64,000 nucleotides of DNA from Atherix ibis (lineage: Eukaryota; Arthropoda; Insecta; Diptera; Athericidae): assembly GCA_958298945.1 (NCBI GenBank), contig CATQJD010000111.1, forward strand, positions 868,001 to 932,000, in the 5' to 3' direction. How positions within the stretch are numbered: position 1 is the stretch's first letter; each line of letters starts with the position of its first letter. Under the pieces are notes generated by a model that saw only the letters and a program-made list of their open reading frames with translations, made no database searches and was not told the origin of the DNA. The translations under genes and the position numbers were made by a program. This document shows positions 15,951-29,580 of the stretch, piece after piece.

Positions 15951-18900
15951 CTACTTCATATTCCTCTTAAACATACTACTTCATATTTCTCTTAAACATA
16001 CTACTTTATATTCCTCTTAAATATACTACTTCATATTACTCTTAAATATACTACTTCATATTCCTCTTAAACATACTACTTCATATTCCTCTTAAACATA
16101 CTACTTCATATTCCTGTTAAACATACTACTTCATATTCCTCTTAAACATACTACTTCATATTCGTCTAAAACATACTACTTCATATTCCTCTTAAACATA
16201 CTACTTCATATTCGTCTTAAATATACTACTTCATATTCCTCTTAAATATACTACTTCATTATCCTTTTAAATATACTACTTCATATTCCTCTTAAACATA
16301 TTTCTTCATATTTCTCTTAAATATACTACTTCATATTCCTCTTAAACATACTATTTCATATTCCTCTTAAACATACAACTTCATATTCCTCTTAAATTTA
16401 CTACTTCATATTTCTCTTAAATAAAATATTCTACTTCATATTCCTCTTAAACATACTATTTCATATTCCTCTTAAACATACTACTTCATTTTCCTCTTAA
16501 ACATACTACTTCATATTCCTCTTAAACATACTACCTCATATTCCTCTTAAACAAACTACTTAATATTCCTCTTAAATATACTACTTCATATTCCTCTTAA
16601 ATATACTACTTCATATTCCTCTTAAGTATACTACTTCATATTCCTCTTAAACATACTACTTCATATTCCTCTTAAACATACTACTTCATACTCCTCTTAA
16701 ACATACTACTTCATATTCTTCTTAAACATACTAATTCATATTCCTCTTAAATATACTACTTCATTATCCTCTTAAATATACTACTTCATATTTCTCTTAA
16801 ACATACTACTTCATATTCCTCTTAAATATACTACTTCATATTACTCTTAAATATACTACTTCTTATTCCTCTTAAACATACTACTTCATATTCCTCTTAA
16901 ACATACTACTTCATATTCCTCTTAAACATACTACTTTATATTCCTCTTAAACATACTACTTCATATTCCTCTTAAACATACTACTTCATATTCCTCTTAA
17001 ACATATTACTTCATATTTCTCTTAAATATACTACTTCATATTCCTCTTAAACATACTATTTCATATTTCTCTTAAACATACTACTTCATATTCCTCTTAA
17101 ATATACTACTTCATATTTCTCTTAAATATACTACTTCATATTCCTCTTAAATATACTACCTCATATTCCTCTTAAACATACTACTTCATATTCCTCTTAA
17201 ATATACTACTTCATGTTCCTCCTAAATATACTACTTCATATTCCTCTTAAATATAATACTTCATATTCCTCTTAAACATACTACTTCATATTCCTCTTAA
17301 ACATACTACTTTATACTCCTCTTAAACATACTAGTTCATATTCCTCTTAAACATACTACTTCATATTCCTCTTAAATATACTACTTCATTATCCTCTTAA
17401 ATATACTACTTCATATTTCTCTTAAACATACTTCTTCATATTCCTCTTAAATATACTACTTCATATTACTCTTAAATATACTACTTCATATTCCTCTTAA
17501 GCATACTACTTCATATTCCTCTTAAACATACTATTTCATATTCCTCTTAAATATACAACTTAATATTCGTCTTAAATATACTACTTCATATTCCTCTTAA
17601 ACATACTACTTCATCTTTCGCTTAAACATACTACTTCATATTCCTCTTAAACATACTACTTCATATTCCTCTTAAACATACTACTTCATATTCCTCTTAA
17701 ATATACTACTTCATATTCCTCTAAAACATACTACTTCATATTCCTATTAAATATACTACTTCATATTCCTCTTAAACATACTATTTCATATTCCTCTTAA
17801 ATATACTACTTCATATTCCTCTTAAACATACTACTTCATATTCCTCTTAAACATACTACTTCACATTTCTCTTAAAATACTACTTCATATTCCTCTTAAA
17901 TATACTACTTCATATTACTCTTAAATATACTACTTCATATTTCTCTTAAACATACTACTTCATATTCCTCTTAAACATACTACTTCATATTCCTGTTAAA
18001 CATACTACTTCATATTCCTCTTAAACATACTACTTCATATTCCTCTAAAACATACCACTTCATATTGTTCTTAAACAAACTACTTCATATTCGTCTTAAA
18101 TATACTACTTCATATTCCTCTTAAATATACTACTTCATTATCCTCTTAAATTTTCTACTTCATATTCCTCTTAAATATATTACTTCATATTTCTCTTAAA
18201 TATACTACTTCATATTCCTCATAAACATACTATTTCATATTCCTCTTAAACATACTTCTTCATATTCCTCTTAAATAAACTACTTCATATTCCTCTTAAA
18301 TATACTACTTCATATTCCTCTTAAATATACTACTTCATTATCCTCTTAAACATACTACTTCATATTTCTCTTAAATATACTACTTCATATTCCTCTTAAA
18401 TATACTACTTCATATTACTCTTAAATATACTATTTCATATTCCTCTTAAACATACTACTTCATATTCCTCTTAAACATACAACTTTATATTCCTTTTAAA
18501 CATACTACTTCATATTCCTTTTAAAGATACTACTTCATATTCCTCTAAAACATACTACTTGATATTCCTCTTAAACATACTACTTCATATTCCTCTTCAA
18601 TATACTACTTCATATTCCTCTTAAATATACTACTTATTTATCCTCTTAAATATACTACTTCATATTCCTCTTAAACATATGACTTTATATTTCTCTTAAA
18701 TATACTACTTCATATTCCTCTTAAACATACTCTTTCATATTCCTCTTAAACATACTACTTCATATTCCTCTTAAATATACTACTTCATATTCCTCTTAAA
18801 TATACTACTTCATATTCCTCTTAAATATACTACTTCATTATCCTCTTAAATATACTACTTCATATTCCTCTTAAACATATTACTTCATATTTCTCTTAAA

Positions 18901-21600
18901 TATACTACTTCATATTCCTATTAAATATACTACTTCATATTCCTCTTAAACATACTACTCCATATTCCTCTTAAATATACTACTTCATATTCCTCTTAAA
19001 AATACTACTTCATATTCCTCTTAAACATACTACTTCATATTTCTCTTAAACATACTACTTTATATTCCTCTTAAATATACTACTTCATATTACTCTTAAA
19101 TATACTACTTCATATTCCTCTTAAACATACTACTTCATATTCCTCTTAAACATACTACTTCATATTCCTGTTAAACATACTACTTCATATTCCTCTTAAA
19201 CATACTACTTCATATTCGTCTAAAACATACTACTTCATATTCCTCTTAAACATACTACTTCATATTCGTCTTAAATATACTACTTCATATTCCTCTTAAA
19301 TATACTACTTCATTATCCTTTTAAATATACTACTTCATATTCCTCTTAAACATATTTCTTCATATTTCTCTTAAATATACTACTTCATATTCCTCTTAAA
19401 CATACTATTTCATATTCCTCTTAAACATACAACTTCATATTCCTCTTAAATTTACTACTTCATATTTCTCTTAAATAAAATATTCTACTTCATATTCCTC
19501 TTAAACATACTATTTCATATTCCTCTTAAACATACTACTTCATTTTCCTCTTAAACATACTACTTCATATTCCTCTTAAATATACTACTTCATATTCCTC
19601 TTAAACATACTACTTCATATTCCGCTTAAATATACTACTTCATATTCCTTTTAAATATACTACTTCATATTCGTCTTGAACATACTACTTCATATTCCTC
19701 TTAAATATACTACTGCATATTCCTCTTAAACATACTACTTCATATTCCTCTTGAATATACTACTTCATATTCCTCTTAACCATACTACCTCATATTCCTT
19801 TTAAACAAACTACTTAATATTCCTCTTAAATATACTACTTCATATTCCTCTTAAATATACTACTTCATATTCCTCTTAAGTATACTACTTCATATTCCTC
19901 TTAAACATACTACTTCATATTCCTCTTAAACATACTACTTCATACTCCTCTTAAACATACTACTTCATATTCTTCTTAAACATACTAATTCATATTCCTC
20001 TTAAATATACTACTTCATTATCCTCTTAAATATACTACTTCATATTTCTCTTAAACATACTACTTCATATTCCTCTTAAATATACTACTTCATATTACTC
20101 TTAAATATACTACTTCTTATTCCTCTTAAACATACTACTTCATATTCCTCTTAAACATACTACTTCATATTCCTCTTAAACATACTACTTTATATTCCTC
20201 TTAAACATACTACTTCATATTCCTCTTATACATACTACTTCATATTCCTCTTAAACATATTACTTCATATTTCTCTTAAATATACTACTTCATATTCCTC
20301 TTAAACATACTATTTCATATTTCTCTTAAACATACTACTTCATATTCCTCTTAAATATACTACTTCATATTTCTCTTAAATATACTACTTCATATTCCTC
20401 TTAAATATACTACCTCATATTCCTCTTAAACATACTACTTCATATTCCTCTTAAATATACTACTTCATGTTCCTCCTAAATATACTACTTCATATTCCTC
20501 TTAAATATAATACTTCATATTCCTCTTAAACATACTACTTCATATTCCTCTTAAACATACTACTTTATACTCCTCTTAAACATACTAGTTCATATTCCTC
20601 TTAAACATACTACTTCATATTCCTCTTAAATATACTACTTCATTATCCTCTTAAATATACTACTTCATATTTCTCTTAAACATACTTCTTCATATTCCTC
20701 TTAAATATACTACTTCATATTACTCTTAAATATACTACTTCATATTCCTCTTAAGCATACTACTTCATATTCCTCTTAAACATACTATTTCATATTCCTC
20801 TTAAATATACAACTTAATATTCGTCTTAAATATACTACTTCATATTCCTCTTAAACATACTACTTCATCTTTCGCTTAAACATACTACTTCATATTCCTC
20901 TTAAACATACTACTTCATATTCCTCTTAAACATACTACTTCATATTCCTCTTAAATATACTACTTCATATTCCTCTAAAACATACTACTTCATATTCCTA
21001 TTAAATATACTACTTCATATTCCTCTTAAACATACTATTTCATATTCCTCTTAAATATACTACTTCATATTCCTCTTAAACATACTACTTCATATTCCTC
21101 TTAAACATACTACTTCACATTTCTCTTAAACATACTACTTCATATTCCTCTTAAATATACTACTTCATATTACTCTTAAATATACTACTTCATATTTCTC
21201 TTAAGCATACTACTTCATATTCCTCTTAAACATACTACTTCATATTCCTGTTAAACATACTACTTCATATTCCTCTTAAACATACTACTTCATATTCCTC
21301 TAAAACATACCACTTCATATTGTTCTTAAACAAACTACTTCATATTCGTCTTAAATATACTACTTCATATTCCTGTTAAATATACTACTTCATTATCCTC
21401 TTAAATTTTCTACTTCATATTCCTCTTAAATATATTACTTCATATTTCTCTTAAATATACTACTTCATATTCCTCATAAACATACTATTTCATATTCCTC
21501 TTAAACATACTTCTTCATATTCCTCTTAAATAAACTACTTCATATTCCTCTTAAATATACTACTTCATATTCCTCTTAAATATACTACTTCATTATCCTC
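15300..21600 (+). repeat. About 3.05-kb tandem duplication with 200-bp internal expansion in copy 2
   Basis: Copy 1 (about 15300-18345) is followed immediately by copy 2 (about 18350-21600). The offset is 3054 bp: acatacaact at 15421 and 18475, and an unusual unit with ttaaataaaatattc (5 extra bases) at 16421 and 19475. After about 19560 the offset becomes 3254 bp (tcatgttcctcc at 17211 and 20465; tgttcttaaacaaac near 18065 and 21322). Copy 2 therefore contains eight extra units, at about 19567-19770. The 5-bp expanded unit and a 1-bp contracted unit at 17875 explain why the offset is not a multiple of 25. Confidence 0.87.
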
Positions 21601-24600
21601 TTAAATATACTACTTTATATTCCTCTTAAACATATTACTTCATATTTCTCTTAAATATACTACTTCATATTCCTCTTAAACATACTATTTCATATTCCTC
21701 TTAAACATACTACTTCATATTCCTCTTAAATATACTACTTCATATTTCTCTTAAATATACTACTTCATATTACTCTAAAATATTCTACTTCATATTCCTC
21801 TTAATCATACTACTTCATATTCCTCTTAAACATACTACTTCATTTTCCTCTTAAACATACAACTTCATATTCCTCTTAAATATACTACTTTATATTCCTC
21901 TTAAACATACTACTTCATATTCCTCTTAAATATACTACCTCATATTCCTCTTAAACATACTACTTAATATTCCTCTTAAATATACTACTTTATATTCCTC
22001 TTAAACATACTACTTCATATTACTCTTACACATAATACTTCATATTCCTCTTAAACATACTACTTCATATTCCGCTTAAATATACTATTTCATATTCCTT
22101 TTAAATATACTACTTCATATTCCTCTTGAACATACTACTTCATATTCCTCTTAAATATACTACTGCATGTTCCTTTTAAACATACTACTTCATATTCCTC
22201 TTAAATATACTACTTCATATTCCTCTTAAACATACTACCTCATATTCCTCTTAAACATACTACTTCATATTCCTCTTAAATATACTACTTCATATTCCTC
22301 TTAAATATACTACTTCAAATTCCTCTTAAATATACTACTTCATATTCCTCTTAACCAAACTACTTCATATTCCTCTTAAACATACTACTTTATACTCCTC
22401 TTAAACATACTACTTCATATTCCTCTTAAACATACTAATTCATATTCCTCTTAAATATACTACTTCATTATCCTCTTAAATATACTACTTCATATTTCTT
22501 TTAAACATACTACTTCATATTCCTCTTAAATATACTACTTCATATTACTCTTAAATATACTACTTCTTATTCCTCTTAAGCATACTACTTCATATTCCTC
22601 TTTAACATACTACTTCATATTCCTCTTAAACATACTACTTCATATTCCTCTTAAACATACTACTTCATATTCCTCTTAAACATACTACTTCATATTCCTC
22701 TTAAACATAATACTTCATATTCCTCTTAAATATACTACTTCATATTCCTCTTAAATATACTACTTCATTATCCTCTTAAATAGACTACTTTATATTCCTC
22801 TTAACCATATTACTTCATATTTCTCTTAAATATACTACTTCATATTACTCTTAAACATACTACTTCATATTCCTCTTAAACATACTACTTAATATTTCTC
22901 TTAAATATACTACTTCATATTCCTCTTAAATATACTACTTCCTATTCCTCTTAAATATACTACTTCATATTCTTCTTAAAAATACTACTTCATATTCCTC
23001 TTAAACATACTACTTCATATTCCTCTTAAACATACTACTTCATATTCCTCTTAAATATACTACTTCATATTCCTCTTAAATATACTACTTTATATTCCTC
23101 TTAAACATACAACTTCATATTCCTCTTAAATATACTACTTCATATTCCTCTTAAACATACTACTTCAAATTTCTCTTAAATATACTACTTCATATTCCTC
23201 TTAAACATACTATTTCATATTCCTCTTAAACATACTACTTCATATTTCTCTTAAACATACTACTTCATATTGCTCTTAAATATACTACTTCATATTACTC
23301 TTAAATATACTACTTCATATTCCTCTTAAACATAATACTTCATATTCCTCTTCAACATACTACTTAATATTCCTCTTCAACATACTACTTCATATTCCTC
23401 TGAAACATAATACTTCATATTCCTCTTAAACATACTACTTCGTATTCCTCTTTAATATACTACTTCATATTCCTCTTAAATATACTACTTCTGTATCCTC
23501 TTAAATATACTACTGCATATTCCTCTTAAACATACTACTTCATATTCCTCTTAAACATACTAATTTATATTCCTCTTAAACATACTACTTCATATTCCTC
23601 TTAAACGTACTACTTCATATTTCTCTTAAACATACTACTTCATATTCCTCTTAAATATACTACTTCATATTCCTCTTAAATATACTACTTCATATTCCTC
23701 TTAAATATTCTACTTCACATTCCTCTTAAACATACTACTTCATATTCCTCTTAAACATACTACTTCATATTCCTCTTAAACATACTACTTCATATTCCTC
23801 TTAAATATACTACTTCATATTCCTCTTAAACATAGTACTTCATATTCCTCTTAAATATACTACTTTATATTCCTCTTAAACATACTACTTCATATTACTC
23901 TTAAACATACTACTTCATATTCCTCTTAAACATACTACTTCATATTCCTCTTAAATATACTACTTCATATTCCTATTAAATATACTACTTCATATTCCTC
24001 TTAAACATATTACTTCATATTCCTCTTAAACGTACTACTTCATATTCCTCTTAAACATACTACTTCATATTCCTCTTAAATATACTACTTCATATTCCTC
24101 TTAAATATACTACTTCGTATTTCTCTCAAATCAACTACTTCATATTCCTCCTAAATATACTACTTCATATTCTCTTAAACATACTAATTCATATTCCTCT
24201 TAAACATACTACTTCATATTCCTCTTAAACATACAACTTCATATTCCTCTTAAACATACTACTTCATATTCCTCTTAAACATACTACTTCATATTCCTCT
24301 TAAATATACTACTTCATATTCCTCTTAAACATACTACTTCATATTCCTCTTAATTATATCACTTCATGTTCCTCTTAAACATACTACTTCATATTCCTCT
24401 TAAATATACTACTTCATATTCCTCTTAAACATACTACTTCATATTCCTCTTAAATATACTACTTCATATTCCTCTTAAACATACTACTTCATATTCCCCT
24501 TAAACATACTACTTCATATTTCTCTTAAACATACTACTTCATATTCCTCTTAAATATACTACTTCAAATTACTCTTAAATATACTACTTCATATTCCTCT

Positions 24601-27600
24601 TAAACATACTACTTCATATTCCTCTTAAACATACTACTTCATATTCCTGTTAAACATACTACTTCATATTCCTCTTAAAATTACTACTTCATATTCCTCT
24701 AAAACATACTACTTCATATTCCTCTTAAACATACTACTTAATATTTCTCTTAAATATACTACTTCATATTCCTCTTAAATATACTTCTTCATTATCCTCT
24801 TAAATATACTACTTCATATTCCTGTTAAACATATTACCTCATATTTCTCTTAAATATACTACTTTATATTCCTCTTAAATATACTACTTCATATTCCTCT
24901 TAAACATACTACTTCATATTCCTCTTAAATATACTACTTCATTATCCTCTTAAATATACTACTTCATATTCCTCTTAAACATATTACTTCATATTTCTCT
25001 TAAATGTACTACTTCATATTCCTCTTAAACATACTATTTCATATTCCTCTTAAACATACTACTTCATGTTCCTTCTTAAATATACAACTTCATATTTCTC
25101 TTATATATACTACTTCATGTTTACTCTTAAATATTCTACTTCATATTCCTCTTAAACATACTACTTCATATGCCTCTTAAACATACTACTTCATATTCCT
25201 CTTAAACATACTACTTCATATTCCTCTTAAATATACTACTTCATATTCCTCTTAAACATACTACTTCATATTCCTTTTAAATATACTACTTTATATTCCT
25301 CTTAAACATACTACTTCATATTCCTCTTACACATACTACTTCATATTTCTCTTAAACGTACTACTTCATATTCCGCTTAAATATACTACTTCATATTCCT
25401 CTTAAATATATTACTTCATATTCCTCTTAAACATAGTACTTCATATTCCTCTTAAATATACTACTTTATATTCCTCTTAAATATACTACTTCATATTTCT
25501 CTTAAACATACTACTTCATATTCCTCTTAAATATACTACATCATATTACTCTTAAATATACTACTTCATATTCCTCTTAAGCATACTACTTCATATTCCT
25601 CTTAAACATACTACTTCATATTCATCTTGAATATACTACTTCATATTCCTCTTAAATATACTACTTCATATTCCTCTTAAACATACTACTTCATATTCCT
25701 CTTAAACATACTACTTCATATTCCTCTTAAACATACTACTTCATATTCCTCTTAAACATACTACTTCATATTCCTCTTACATATACTACTTCATATTCCT
25801 CTTAACCATACTACTTCTTATTCCTCTTAAATATACTACTTCATATTCCTCTTAAACATACTACTTCATATTCCTCTTAAATATACTACTTCATATTCCT
25901 CTTAAACATACTACTTCATATTCCTTTTAAACATCCTACTTCATATTTCTCTTAAACATACTACTTCATAATTCTCTTAAATATACTACTTCATATTACT
26001 CTTAAATATACTACTTCATATTCCTCTTAAACATACTACTTCATATTCCTCTTAAACATACTACTTCATATTCCTGTATAACATACTACTTCATATTCCT
26101 CTTAAACATACTACTTCATATTCCTCTAAAACATACTACTTCATATTCCTCTTAAACATACTACTTCATATTCCTCTTAAATATACTATTTCATATTCCT
26201 CTTAAATATACTACTTCATTATCCTCTTAAATATACTACTTCCTATTCCTCTTAAACATAATACTTCATATTCTTCTTAAACATACTACTTCATATTCCT
26301 CTTAAATATACTACTTCATATTACTCTTAAATATACTACTTCATATTCCTCTTAAACATACTACTTCATATTCCTCTTAAACATACTACTTCATATTCCT
26401 GTTAAACATAATACTTCATATTCCTCTTAGACATACTACTTCATATTCCTCTAAAACATACTACTTCATATTCCTCTTTAACATACTACTTCATATTCCC
26501 CTTAAATATACTACTTCATATTCCTCTTAAATATACTACCTTATTATCCTCTTAAATATACTACTTCATATTACTCTTAAACATATTACTTCATATTTCT
26601 CTTAAATATACTACTTCATATTCCTCTTAAACATACTATTTCATATTCCTCTTAAACATACTACTTCATATTCCTCTTAAATATACTACTTCATATTCCT
26701 GTTAAATATACTACTTCGTATTCCTCTTAAATATACTACTTCATTAGCCTCTTAAATATACTACTTCATATTCCCCTTAAACATATTACTTCATATTTCT
26801 CTTAAATATACTACTTCATATTCCTCTTAAACATACTATTTCATTTTCCTCTTAAACATACTTCTTCATATTCCTCTTAAATATATTACTTCATATTTCT
26901 CTTAAATATACTACTTCATATTACTCTAAAATATTCTACTTCATATTCCTCTTAAACATACTACATCATATTCCTCTTAAACATACTACTTCATATTCCT
27001 CTTAAACATACTACTTCATATTCCTCTTAAATATAATACTTCATATTCCTCTTAAACATACTACTTCATATTCCTCTTAAACATACTACTTCATATTCCT
27101 CTTAAACATACAACTTCATATTCCTCTTACACATACTACTTCATATTCCTCTTAAACATACTACTTCATATTCCGCTTAAATATACTACTTCATATTCCT
27201 CTTAAATATAGTACTTCATATTCCTCTTGAACATACTACTTCATATTCCTCTTAAATATACTACTGCATATTCCTCTTAAACATACTACTTCATATTCGT
27301 CTTAAATATACTACTTAATATTCCTCTTAAATATACTACTTCATATTCCTCTTAAACATACTACTTCATATTCCTCTTAAACATACTACTTCATACTCCT
27401 CTTAAACATACTACTTCATATTCCTCTTAAACATACTACTTCATATTCCTCTTAAATATACTACTTTATTATCCTCTTAAATATACTACTTCATATTTCT
27501 CTTAAACATACTACTTAATATTCCTCTTAAATATACTACTTCATATTACTCTTAAATATACTACTTCATATTCCTCTTAAGTAGACTACTTCATATTCCT

Positions 27601-29230
27601 CTTAAACATACTACTTCATATTCCTCTTAAATATACTACTTCTTATTCCTCTTAAATATACTGCTTCATATTCCTCTTAAACATGCTACTTCATATTCCT
27701 CTTAAACATACTACTTCATATTCCTCTTAAGCATACTACTTCATATTCCTCTTAAACATACTACTTCATATTCCTCTTAAATATACTACTTCATATTCCT
27801 CTTAAACATACTACTTTATATTCCTCTTAAATATACAACTTCATATTCCTCTTAAACATACTACTTCATATTCCTCTTAAATATACTACTTCATATTCCT
27901 CTTAAACATACTACCACATATTCCTCTTAAACATACTACTTTATATTTCTCTTAAACATACTACTTCATATTCCTCTTAAATATACTACTTCATATTACT
28001 CTTAAATATTCTACTTCATATTCCTCTTAAATATACTACTTCATATTCCCCTTAAACATACTACTTCATATTCCTGTTAAACATACTACTTCATATTCCT
28101 CTTAAACATACTACTTCATATTCCTGTAAAACATACTACTTCATATTCCTCTTAAACATACTACTTCATATTCCTCTTCAATATACTACTTCATATTCCT
28201 CTTAAATATACTACTTCATTATCCTCTTAAATATACTACTTCATATACCTCTTAAACATATGAATTCATATTTCTCTTAAATATACTACTTCATATTCCT
28301 CTTAAACATACTCTTTCATATTCCTCTTAAACATACTACTTTATATTCCTCTTAAATATACTACTTCATATTCCCCTTAAACATACTACCACATATTCCT
28401 CTTAAACATACTACTTCATATTTCTCTTAAACATACTACTTCATATTCCTCTTAAACATATGAATTCATATTTCTCTTAAATATACTACTTCATATTCCT
28501 CTTAAACATACTTTTTCATATTCCTCTTAAACATACTACTTCATATTCCTCTTAAATATACTACTTCATATTCCTCCTAAACATACTACCACATATTCCT
28601 CTTAAACATACTACTTCATATTTCTCTTAAACATACTACTTCATATTCCTCTTAAATATACTACTTCATATTACTCTTAAATATTCTACTTCATATTCCT
28701 CTTAAACATACTACTTCATATTCCTCTTAAATATACTACTTCATTATCCTCCTAAATATACTACTTCATATTCCTCTTAAACATATTACTTCATATTTCT
28801 CTTAAATATACTACTTCATATTCCTCTTAAACATACTACTTCATATTTATCTTAAATATACTACTTCATATTTCTCTTAAATATACTACTTCATATTCCT
28901 CTTAAATATACTACCTCATATTCCTCTTACACATACTACTTCATATTCCTCTTAAATATACTACTTCATATTCCTCTTAAACACACTACTTCATATTCCT
29001 CTTAAATATACTACTTTATATTCCTCTTAAACATACTACTTCATATTCCTCTTACACATACTACTTCATATTCCTCTTAATCATACTACTTCATGTTCCG
29101 CTTAAATATACTACTACATATTCCTCTTAAATATACTACTGCATATTCCTCTTAAACATACTACTTCATATTCCTCTTAAATATACTAAGGTTTGCAACA
29201 AAACCAAAATAAAAATCTCCAAAAAACCAT

Positions 29231-29580
29231 CATTTTCATAGAGAAAACAAATTTTAAGAACAAGTGGACTCACGTAATTATTTTTGCCTCCTATTTTCTG
29301 AGAAAACTGGTCGCCTGGTGTAAAAAGTTGATTTTCTTGCATTTTTGGTTCAAATTTCGGATTTGTCGGGTTTTTTGTTTGGATTTTTGCATATATTTTG
29401 GTTGCCGATTTATTATTTATTCTTTGAGCGCTCTTTCTTAGCCTTTTCTTGTAGGTTTTTTTTTTTTATATGCCGGGCAGGTAGTTTAGCAAATGTTTTT
29501 TTAATACTTTTTTATGTTTTCCTTTACTTTGTTTTTAAAAAAACGCCATTTTCATAGTGAAAAACCAATTTCAAAGACAA
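29231..29580 (+). repeat. Diverged internal duplication inside the 502-bp monomer (example)
   Basis: In this monomer cattttcatagagaaaa at 29231 is echoed by cattttcatagtgaaaaa at 29547, 316 bp downstream. Both are followed by similar A-rich sequence (caaattttaagaacaag against caatttcaaagacaa). Further along, tgcctcctattttctgag resembles tgcctacagaaatttattctg. The pairing occurs in the monomers generally. It suggests that the 502-bp unit grew from a shorter ancestral unit, but the similarity is by eye and covers only part of each half. Confidence 0.5.
29355..29371 (+). promoter_or_regulatory. CENP-B-box-like motif (first of about 55 copies)
   Basis: The 17-mer tttcggatttgtcgggt fits the core pattern of the mammalian CENP-B box (NTTCGNNNNANNCGGGN) except for T in place of the central A. 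Eight of nine fixed positions match. Further examples lie at 29858-29874, 39188-39204 and 40683-40699. Common variants in the array (ttcgcatt, ttcgtatt, atttctcggg) change only unconstrained positions. Core-breaking versions are few: 57729-57745, 59234-59250 and 60183-60199. Whether any protein of this organism binds it is unknown. Confidence 0.45.

Larger units (their letters stand above)
1..29190 (+). repeat. 25-bp minisatellite array 1 (about 1,170 units)
   Basis: Head-to-tail 25-bp units with core tacttcatattcctc, then ttaaa and a spacer of catac or tatac. The array is already running at position 1, so its left end lies outside the window. The commonest difference between units is C or T at unit position 21. 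Recurrent unit variants include ttcattatcctc, catatttctc, catattactc, taccacatattcc and catgttcctcctaaa. The + strand consensus contains no G. Unit length is nearly invariant: the phase shifts I noticed are at about 11470 (+1), 16425 (+5), 17875 (-1), 19480 (+5), 24171 (-1), 25073 (+1) and 25119 (+1). Because 25 is not a multiple of 3 and each unit contains taa, each reading frame normally meets a stop every 75 bp. The array therefore does not code for protein. I did not recognise the family. Confidence 0.98.

Noticed and set aside
1..29190. CRISPR-like array
   Set aside because: Units are contiguous 25-mers with no unique spacers, and the surroundings are satellite DNA.
1..29190. Telomeric repeat
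   Set aside because: The unit does not contain TTAGGG, TTAGG, TTTAGGG or a similar motif on either strand, and telomeric repeats are much shorter.
29347..29360. RNA polymerase III B-box-like ggttcaaatttc, possibly a tRNA or SINE relic
   Set aside because: The final conserved C positions are T, and I find no convincing A box at the right distance upstream and no cloverleaf. It overlaps the CENP-B-like motif.
29471..29494. tRNA-like 5' end (atgccgggcaggtagtttagc)
   Set aside because: It resembles an A box only in part, and it is followed by T-runs with no B box or acceptor complement.
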